Below, in pieces: positions 56,647 through 64,000 of a stretch of DNA of 64,000 bases; the stretch's first letter is position 1, and each line of letters opens with the position of its first letter. The DNA comes from Wurfbainia villosa (Eukaryota > Streptophyta > Magnoliopsida > Zingiberales > Zingiberaceae), in assembly GCA_025175895.1 (NCBI GenBank), contig CM046001.1, forward strand, positions 47,801,719-47,865,718, in the 5' to 3' direction. The translations under genes were made by a program, and so were the position numbers. Under the pieces are notes generated by a model. That model saw nothing but the letters and a program-made list of their open reading frames with translations, was not told the origin of the DNA and did not search any database.

Positions 56647-57538
56647 ATGTGCTGGACTCTCCCAAATCCGAATGTCTTAGACTAGGCTTTCATCCAGTCC
56701 ACAATTCTGTGGGAGTAGAAGGAACTGATTTAGATGGAACCAAGTTCAGAATGTACACCGCCATATCTAGAGCATATCTCCAGAATGAATCTTGCAACTC
56801 AGAATAACTCATCATCGATCTAACCATCTCCATAAGAGTCTTATTCCTTTACTCTGCTACACCATTCTGTTGGGGTGTGCCAGGTGCAGACAATTGGGAT
56901 TGAATCCCAACCTCTGATAAGTAATTCCTAAACTCTGCCAAGAGGTACTCACCACCACGATCAGATCATAGTGTCTTGATTCTTTTACCTTAATGTTTCT
57001 CCACATCAGGCTTGAATTCTTTGAACTTGTCAAAGCATTCAGACTTGTGGTGCATCAAGTAAATGTATCCATATCTCGAATAATCGTCTATAAAAGAGAC
57101 GAAATACTCAAAACCACCTCTAGCCTGGATAGACACAGGACCACACAAATCAGAATGAACCAATTCTAACACATCTTTGGCTCTATACCCCTTGGCCTTA
57201 AAAGGCCTCTTAGTCATTTTACCCTCCAAGCAAGATTCGCAGGTTGGGAAATCTTCCACCACTAATGAACCCAAAGCTCCATCAGCTATCAACCTTTGAA
57301 TTCTTCTTAGGTTAATATAACCAAGCCTAAGATGCCAAAGATATGTTTGGTTCATCTTTGAAGGTTCTTTTCTCTTATTAGAATTAGAAGATGAGTTATT
57401 AACTTCTATTTGCATCGTGGGAGCTTTTGGTTCTAGTGTATATAAATTTCCTATCAATGCACCCGAACGGATAATCTCCCTATTCCTTTTTATAACAACT
57501 CTGTCATTAAAAGAAATAGAATATCTATCCATAAACAA
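56647..57538 (-). pseudogene. pol: W integrase, broken
   Basis: GAG-pre-integrase and HHCC region YLWHLRLGYINLRRIQ (the second His of HHCC is Tyr) ... CESCLEGKMTKRPF (about 57340-57200). The core has HSDLCGPVSIQ (about 57150) with the first catalytic Asp. The frame stops at TAA 56990-56992 (EKH-stop). Further left, the part with the second Asp (SDRGGEY, about 56955) and the QQNGVA-like region near the Glu (about 56865) are readable with several stops. Confidence 0.87.
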
Positions 57539-57790
57539 TTTAGAAATCGAAATTAAATTCTTTCTAAATAAAGGTATATAAAGTCAATTCTTAAGAACCA
57601 AAACTTTATTTTTCTCGAAAGATAAATAAAACATCTCCCACTGCAATAGACGCCACCTTTGTGACATTGCCCAAGTAAACGGTAATCTTTCCCTCAGCTA
57701 GTCATCGGCTTTCTTGGAACCCCTGCAAAGTATTGCAGACATGATCAGTGGCTTCTATATCTACACGCCAAGTGTCGGTAGATAACACCA
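57539..57790 (-). pseudogene. pol: W protease, active site changed
   Basis: Fragment TWRVDIEATDHVCNTLQGFQ (about 57770-57705). Copia proteases of this lineage have DTGATDHIC at this place; here it reads DIEATDHVC, so Thr-Gly of the active site is lost. The following part reads AEGKITVYLGNVTKVASIAVG with a stop just before it. Confidence 0.75.
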
Positions 57791-57839
57791 CTAACCATGT
57801 ATCAACGACTAGACCAAAGGATATACCTTTGTTCTACTT

Positions 57840-58245
57840 CCGATTGGGACAGTCCTTCTTCCAATGTCCATCCTGCTTGCAAGTGAAGCACTTGCCTTTC
57901 GGCTTCTTCACTTGTCCCTAAGATCCTCCCATCACCTATGCCCTAGCTTGTTTCTTCTTCTTCTTGCCTTTCAGCTTATTAGTAGAAACCTTTTGAGCAA
58001 CCATGGCCTGAGCCTGAGCAAGCCCTTCTGTCGCCTGGAGAATGATATTGACCTGGGTTTCCCTATTGATCTTAGCTCCAAGGACTTCTAGCTCATTCGC
58101 AGGCTTAGGAGGACACTCTTCGAAGAGTATATACTTGTACTCTTCAGTAGTTAAGACAATATCTAGATTCCTTTTTCCAATCAATAAAATTATGTACAGT
58201 AAGTTTATTTTCCTTTAGTATCACAGCAAGTGGACTGAAAGTCAT
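57840..58245 (-). pseudogene. gag: W gag, internally deleted
   Basis: Start ATG at 58245 (MTFSPLAVILKENKLTVHNF). A frame change follows near 58190, then LDIVLTTEEYKYILFEECPP. It is strikingly short: LTTEEYKY is followed almost at once by ELEVLGAKINRETQVNIILQ, and this at once by ATEGLAQAQAMVAQKVSTN. In copia Gags of this type these three motifs are separated by long stretches, so two internal deletions are inferred. A Lys-rich segment, a stop, and a CCHC knuckle CFTCKQDGHWKKDCP (about 57888-57844) follow. A Gag this short lacks most of the capsid fold. Confidence 0.82.
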
Positions 58246-59284
58246 TTTTGAAGAACCTAAGAATCACATAGATCAAAACTTTAGATTTCAAAAAATTATT
58301 GATTCCTCAAACAATAAAATTTTGAAATCAACCAACACCTCAAAACACTGAGAATATCGTATGCCACGATCGTGTGGACGTATACGAATTCTACATTTGT
58401 AAGAGGAGGTTTTACCCATTAATTTTACTATCTTGTCAACCTAACTTTTTGACAAATAAAATTAATAGTTGGTTTCTCTTTGGCCCTACAAATAAAAACA
58501 GTGACTCCGATGGAGAGGATACTTATATTTATATCTAAGTGTTCACCATTACTCGGTACCAAGGTAATTATCTCGGGTTATGTGCCTTTCGATGGGGAAG
58601 TACACACGCTCCTTAATAATTTCCTATAACCATATTCGACCTTATGATATGCAAACAAACTCATCCGATGGGGAGGAAGGCACTCAGACCCGACGCGCAA
58701 GTTTGTTTGCATCACATGTCAAATCGTAATGGAGGCCGTGGGAATTTATAAAAATATCCCTCTCCCACTTGGTAATTTAAAATTGAGGAATTTTCTAGCC
58801 TACGACATGCATATCAAACAATAAGCAATAAATATGAAAAATAAATATTTTCCAACTATTATGGCTTTTGTCTTCAATATGTCTTCCTCCATATCGTCGT
58901 CTCGTCCACTCCTCCCTACGCTATGTACAATCCATCCGGAGATCCGAGCCGAGAAAAAATATTTTAATTTACATCCATCGATCCTATACTCCACGAGGGA
59001 GTGTACATGAAATCTAGATCGAAAGTAAACTAAAATAAAAAGAGTGGCTAAATAATGTCGTATCTAATTACAAAAATTAAATACTAGCCTCATCAACCGC
59101 GAGGATTCAACAAAATATACAATTATACAATACAATGACATACACACATATGGCCATAATAGTTGGATCCTATGCCTGCAACCAAAAAGCTAACCTACGC
59201 ATATCCTACTATTATCCAGCACATATAATATATGAAAAGTGCATAAAAGTAACCGAATCCTAAACACACAAAACTGGAAACCGT
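58246..59284 (-). other. W 5' leader
   Basis: About 1 kb between PBS and gag with no supported frame. It has a repeated CCGATGGGGA-like box on the plus strand (58508, 58590, 58667). Confidence 0.6.
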
Positions 59285-59297
59285 GGCTCTAATACCA
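59285..59297 (-). other. W primer-binding site
   Basis: The minus strand reads TGGTATTAGAGCC, iMet type with one change. Confidence 0.88.
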
Positions 59298-59299
59298 AT

Positions 59300-61175
59300 T
59301 GAAGGGTTTTGTCCCTGAATCGAAGCTCTTATACCACTTGAAGGTGGAGAAACTTCACTTCCCACTTCAACTCAGTTGCTTGTTTGTGGCGATCCCTTCG
59401 AAGTCCCCGGATTAAAAAAATTTAATCCTTGACAAAAAGGATCACCCAAGAAACCGTTTCATCGTTGTGTTATTCGATTAGAGTGGTCACTTGAACAAAC
59501 TTGTTGTTCAAGCCACCAACCTCTATTCTACGAGTAGCCGTGGAATAGACGATGTACGGATCGCCGGCTTTTGTGTTTCTATTCGGGGTCCAAGTTATAT
59601 TATCCACAAAACAGAATATATAACATGCATATAATTGAAAAACAATTATAGACATAATATAAAAGAACACTAATCAAAATAAACAAGATTATACCTCTTG
59701 ATCTTCTATTGTATGTCCTTCCTCCTTTTGGACGTCGTGTGGGAGACGATCTTCCAAAAGTCAAAGCCTCCTAGATCACCAATCTTCCTTTCCTTGTTCA
59801 CTCCGAACAAAGGAAGATCATAAAAGAAAACTCTTCTTCCTATCTAGAACCGACCACCAAGTCAATGGACTTGATGTTGCCGCCGGCCAAGGAAGAAAAT
59901 ATGGAATATGGGAACTGGCCAAAGGAGAATCAAGGAGGGTGATGGGCGCCGGCCAACTCTTGGAGAAGGGAGGGAAGAGAAATAGGTTGAGCACCGGCCA
60001 AGGTAGAGGGAAGAGACATAGGTGCTTGAAACACCTTAGGAAGAAGAAGAAGGAAACCTCTCCTCTTGTTGCCGCCCACTCCAACACCCAAACCCTAGCT
60101 GCCCAAACACAATCCTAACCAAACTAGGATTCCTTGTCGCCCAAGGGAAGCAAACCCTAATCTCCTAAGCCATCAAGTTGCCGCCCACCTTATATTCTCT
60201 ATTTATAGAGTTGGGCTCGAGCTTTGTTTTAATCTCCACCATTGGTTCTAGGGATTTAATCTCAACCGTCGGATCTAGAGATTTAATCTCTACCTTTGGA
60301 TCTAGAGTTTTGTTTTCATCCATTGGATCTAGACTTCATGAGGTTTTAATAGGCTACAATAGGTACCATGAGGAGGAGTTGGATCTTGGCCACCCAATGG
60401 ATCAAGCCCACATAAAGTCCGATCCATTAATGATAATCCAATCCACTAAAGGATTATCATTGATCTACCTCACCAACCCCCATAAGTTAACATGGGCTCC
60501 TTAAATTATTTGTACATTTTTCTCTCCGTGTTTAAGATCTCGAATGTCCGTCGATTAATTAATTTACTGGCCATTAATTAATCAACATCTAACTCCATGA
60601 GTAGTACCACTCATTCTTATCATCATGCCGGACCAAGTCCACCTGCAGGGTTTACATAATAAACCTTATGAGCTCCTCAAGGGGACATCATCATCCTAAT
60701 ATATAGGATACGGTTTCCTCCTATAATCAACGACACACCATATAAATAACGGGCACATATACTTATAAGTATATGTGCCCATTATTATATTGGGATTAAG
60801 AGCATGTACAATATAATATCTGAGGTCTGATTCGATTATGTAGTCAGCAATAAATCGAATCACCTCTAAGTCGATCCTGCTCAATACACACAAAGTGTAC
60901 TAGTGTGATTCTATGGTCAAGACAAACTAATACCAAATCACACTACAACCATACCAATGGTTTATCCAAAGTCATCTCGGTTGTGAGTCTATACTTTTAC
61001 TTTACAAGGAGCCAATAACATGATCTCCCGTGTGACACCACACACCATTTTATCTACAATGTAATGTATTAGACAATATGCATCACTATAAATATGCAAA
61101 CAATGATCATGTGATTCTTATTTCAAAATAAAGATGTTCATACAAAAGATAGACTTTTCAGTATACATCCCAACA
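59300..61175 (-). repeat. W 5' LTR
   Basis: 1876 bp, partner of 52621-54674. It is shorter through loss of one 27-nt unit, a deletion near 59970, and the replacement of about 100 bp by an inverted copy at 60751-60780. Confidence 0.93.
60751..60780. repeat. Perfect 30-bp palindrome in W 5' LTR
   Basis: GGGCACATATACTTA followed directly by its reverse complement. The 3' LTR has only the right arm (about 54268-54282), preceded by about 80 bp of other sequence that is missing here. Confidence 0.92.
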
Positions 61176-62412
61176 ATTTTTTACTTTTGGAAAGTTTAGA
61201 AGTATTTATGGAAATTTTCTACTTTTTGAAAGTTTAGAAGTATTTATGGAAATTAACACTTTCCATAAATAAAATATGTTATTAGATTTGGAAATTTATT
61301 TCCTAATTTAATCATTATTTGATTTGAGATATCAAATCTCAAACATATTTTATTTCCATAAATAGTTATGACAAATAAGGAAATTCAAATTGGAAATTTC
61401 CTAATATGATTAGGAAATTACAATTTAGGAAATTTGTTTCCTAAATTAAATTTGACTTTCCTTATTTAACACTTTCCATAAATAAAATATGTGATTAGAT
61501 TTGAAAATTTGTTTCCTAATTTAATCATGATTTGATTTGGGAAATCAAATCTAAAACATATTTTATTTCCAAAATAATTATGACAAATAAGGAAACTATT
61601 TGTCCATGCCATAATTGTATGTCATGTTATTGCATTAGATGCATATCATTATGCCATGCGTGTCGTGACATGTAGATGTATGTCATGTGTGTCATGACAT
61701 GTAGATAATAGTTATTTGCATGCAAAGAGGATGATACATTAAATCCCTTACTCAACATTAATGCCTACACCTTCCATTAATATGGTTAGAACCAGAGTTC
61801 TGTTTCTTGTTTGGGTTGTTGGACTCTCTCCAAGTCCGACTCGAACCTAAACATGTTCAAACCATTGGAATAGTTTATTACTAATATAGTAAGAGTCAGA
61901 GGTCAATTGTTAGTTTGGGTTGTTGGACTCTCTCCAAGCCTGGCTAATTGGTTGAATGTGCTCTAACCATATTAAAACTATTTCTCGATTAATAGGTTGG
62001 CTTTAACCTGGAGCATCGGCTTGTTAAACTCTCTCCAAGTTTGATGTGAAGGGAGGTGAAGCTGGGTGCTATGCATATGATGCATATTTGTTAATGAGTT
62101 AACAACCCGATGTATGTGTGAACATTCAATTAGTTGATAGCACATTGTGATAGTTGCATATATGTGATATGCAATTGGTATACTTGATACCTACCATCCT
62201 AGCTAAGAATGGCTTGTTGGACTCTCTCCAAGGTTGTTCTTATCTATGTTGGATATCAACCCATTCGGAGATAGACCTACGATCTCCCGAATTAATTTTG
62301 AGAGTTTTTGAAATTCAAAAAATGAATGGGATTTTGTAAATGTATGTTGATGCATTTTAAAATCATTTTCTCATATATTCTTGATTTGTATTTCTAGGTT
62401 AATCGTTTGATC
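61176..62412 (+). other. Z2 structured 5' leader (continued)
   Basis: Matches the Z leader 32285-33484: TTTATGGAAAT repeats, hairpin blocks (GATTTGATTT / AAATCAAATC at 61529-61551), ATGCCATG/GTCATGACA stretch (61600-61700), and four TTGGACTCTCTCCAAG sites at 61819, 61923, 62024 (mutated to TTAAACTCTCTCCAAG) and 62217. Confidence 0.85.
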
Positions 62413-62459
62413 ATGATGTCTTTGAATTTGTGCTCTATTTTAAATTTGAATAAATTTAC
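62413..62459 (+). pseudogene. gag: Z2 gag, first codons before the solo LTR
   Basis: ATG 62413 begins MMSLNLCSILNLNKFT, which aligns with the Z gag start (MMCLNLRSIL). After 15-16 codons the gene is cut by the solo LTR. The frame resumes at 63686. Confidence 0.8.
62455..62459. repeat. Target site duplication of the solo LTR (TTTAC)
   Basis: TTTAC is repeated at 63681-63685. Confidence 0.95.
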
Positions 62460-63680
62460 TGTTAGGGCAATCTCTTGCCATGATTAGGTTTTGATGTGTG
62501 TGGCAAAGGGTTTAAGTTAGTTTGTTATGTTGATTTGATATGTGCGTTGAAGTCATGCAGGGCTTAGTAATTCGCACATGGAGCCTTGGCGGGTTCACCA
62601 CTCACAACCTCGTGGCTGAGTCGGAGAAGGAGCATTACAAAAGTCGTGCGCTTGGAGCATCTGAGGGACCGCCAGACGAGGAGCTTGGAGTGAAGCCGGA
62701 GGAAGTAGACTTCGAGGCAAGAGACGCGAAGGAGCATTGCAGAGCCGTGCGCCTGATGCTGCCGAGGGACGTGGCCGCGAACGAAGAGAACTTCGAAGGC
62801 GAGGGACTCCGAGAGATGAGAGTGAGCGAATGTAACCCGGGAAAGGGTAGCTCTTAGGTGAAACTTGGCCATTTGGCTTAGTGTCGGATGGAATTTCCCG
62901 ACACCAGTCGACTGCCATGTCATGGCAGTCGACTGCTCTGAGTCGATGGGTCGATCGACTGGTTTAAGTCAGCTGAATCAAGTTGATCGATCATTGCCGC
63001 ATGGGCGATCGATGGTAAACAATCGATCGGCTATAAGGAAGACGATCAGATGACACGTGCACGAGCCGCAGAATGGAGTCGATCTTGTGGAGCACTCGAC
63101 TGATTGACATCAGTCGACTGATGGCCGCCATCAGTCGACTGATGCCAATGCCGTTGGATGGAATCCAACATGGAAAGTGGCCGTTATTGGGCAACGGCTA
63201 CATGACCAGTTGACTGATCGAGGGCATCAGTCGACTGCTCCTGTGTCAACGGGAAGAAACCCTCTTCCTCTATAAAAAGGAAGGGGATGAGGCTTTGGGA
63301 AGCCAATGCTCATGCTCTAATACTCTCCCAAAGTTCCCTAAAGCTTTCCATCCTCTTACTCAAGCTTATTTCCATTATATTTGTAAGAGGAGTGTTTTTG
63401 TGTAAAGAGTTTACCTCCACCTAGCTTTGTGCAAAGGAGAGATCTAGTGGATAGATTGCGGAGTGATTCACCGAGGATGAATCGGGTCGTGGATTAGCGG
63501 CGTAGCCGTGAACCACGTTATACCATTGTGTTAGCGTTTGTTTTATTGTTTATCTTTTGCTTTGTCTATTTGTATTTGTATATTCTGCTTGCGCTAATCT
63601 TTTGTAGACGAGCAATTTACGACATCCATCGTAAGAGGGCTATTCACCCCCCTCTAGCTGGCCGTCCCTATCTCCCAACA
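62460..63680 (+). mobile_element. Solo LTR inside Z2 gag
   Basis: 1221 bp, TGTTAGGGCAATCTC to TATCTCCCAACA, flanked by perfect TTTAC duplications (62455-62459 and 63681-63685), with no internal region. This is the product expected of recombination between two LTRs. Contents: GTGCGCTTGGAGCATC-like units (62645, 62748), palindromes CAGTCGACTG and CGATCGAT (62904-63235), a TATA box at 63271 and the TTCACCCCCCTCTAGC stretch near the end. The strand is taken from the TATA box and terminus. Confidence 0.93.
63271..63280 (+). promoter_or_regulatory. TATA box of the solo LTR
   Basis: TATAAAAAGG, about 35 bp after the last palindrome. A complete U3 promoter next to Z2 gag could read into it; this is an inference. 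Confidence 0.7.
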
Positions 63681-64000
63681 TTTACTGGGTCGAACTTCTT
63701 GGACTGGCTTAGAAACTTGAGAATTGTTCTCAAGGCAGAAAAGCTTATGTATGTCCTCGAAGAGCCTCTTCCCGCCCGTCCTAGTGATGATGTAACTCTG
63801 AACCAATTATTGGCCTTTCAGAAACATGTGAGTAATTCTGAATTAGTGAGTTGCAACGTGCTAGCCGCGATGGTACCCGAGCTGCGGAAGCAGCATGAGC
63901 ATATGGATGCTCATACCATAGTCTTTCATCTTTATGAGTTGTTTGATGAGCAAGTGATATCCGAAAGGTTCGAAGTCTCCAAGCTCCTCTTCACCTCTGA
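63681..64000 (+). pseudogene. gag: Z2 gag, continued to the window end
   Basis: An open frame from 63681 to the last base with no stop: GSNFLDWLRNLRIVLKAEKL, EPLPARPSDDVTLNQLLAFQ, AAMVPELRKQHEHMDAHTIV and YELFDEQVISERFEVSKLLF. At the two places where Z has stops (33698 and 33737), Z2 has sense codons. Apart from the solo LTR, Z2 gag is thus better preserved than that of Z. The rest lies beyond the window. Confidence 0.88.

Larger units (their letters stand above)
52621..61175 (-). mobile_element. Ty1/copia element W, minus strand
   Basis: Read leftward: 5' LTR 59300-61175, PBS 59285-59297, leader, gag, protease, integrase, RT, RNase H, and 3' LTR 52621-54674. On the minus strand the LTR begins TGTTGGGATGTATACT and ends AACCCTTCA. 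The target duplication is ATTTT. The order is Ty1/copia. Gag has internal deletions, the protease active site is changed, and pol carries a few stops. Confidence 0.94.
28481..64000 (+). mobile_element. Ty1/copia element Z2, split by four insertions, runs off the window
   Basis: The 5' LTR is in three pieces: 28481-28769, 44197-45084 and 51485-52539. PBS is 52542-52552, the leader 52553-52620 plus 61181-62412, and gag 62413-62459 plus 63686-64000 onward. The pieces follow in the same order and at the same spacing as in the related element Z (30007-39385) once Y, C, W and the solo LTR and their 5-bp duplications are left out. All insertions have exact or one-off target duplications, so the assignment is firm. 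The pieces of the 5' LTR sum to about 2.2 kb, matching the Z LTR. Pol and 3' LTR lie beyond the window. Confidence 0.9.

Overview
This window looks like a stretch of a large, repeat-rich flowering-plant nuclear genome. It is built almost entirely of nested LTR retrotransposons, and I see no host gene, tRNA or rRNA that I can support. All recognisable proteins are retrotransposon proteins: UBN2-type and Ty3-type Gag, CCHC knuckles, protease, integrase, reverse transcriptase and RNase H. Every primer-binding site I could find matches the plant initiator-Met tRNA type (TGGTATCAGAGCC or near it). The species cannot be told from the sequence.

Left block (1-15424): a Ty3/gypsy chromovirus of the Tekay/Del type (G1, 3' LTR about 3 kb) is the host element. 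Its 5' LTR is cut by the LTR that opens the window (1-869). Its gag is split, inside the first zinc knuckle, by a complete minus-strand element (A, 2239-8426) with a perfect 5-bp target duplication TACCA. Pol of G1 carries several stops, at least two frameshifts and a replaced catalytic Asp in integrase.

Middle block (15425-28480): a short unassigned stretch, a roughly 600-bp direct tandem duplication, pieces of minus-strand LTR-like sequence, and a complete but decayed SIRE-like Ty1/copia element (S1, 18556-26991, TSD CAAGT).

Right block (28481-64000): one Ty1/copia element (Z2) starts at 28481 and runs past the window end. It has been opened by four insertions: Y (28770-44191, TSD GTATA), C (45085-51479, TSD AAGAT/AAGAC), W (52621-61175, minus strand, TSD ATTTT) and a solo LTR (62460-63680, TSD TTTAC). 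Y in turn carries Z (30007-39385, TSD AATTG), a relative of Z2, inside its own 5' LTR. The exact duplications let the order of insertion be read: Z2, then Y, then Z.

A, Y and C form one family of elements with LTRs, PBS, polypurine tract and a long gag (about 530-565 codons) but no pol. They resemble the TR-GAG type of non-autonomous retrotransposon and would have to borrow protease, RT and integrase from autonomous relatives. Their U3 regions are modular: an array of short direct repeats, then an array of the palindrome CAGTCGACTG, then a TATA box. The Z/Z2 family has a long, apparently highly structured RNA leader between PBS and gag, with four copies of one hairpin and a compensatory base change. 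These two systems are the most promising for new biology.
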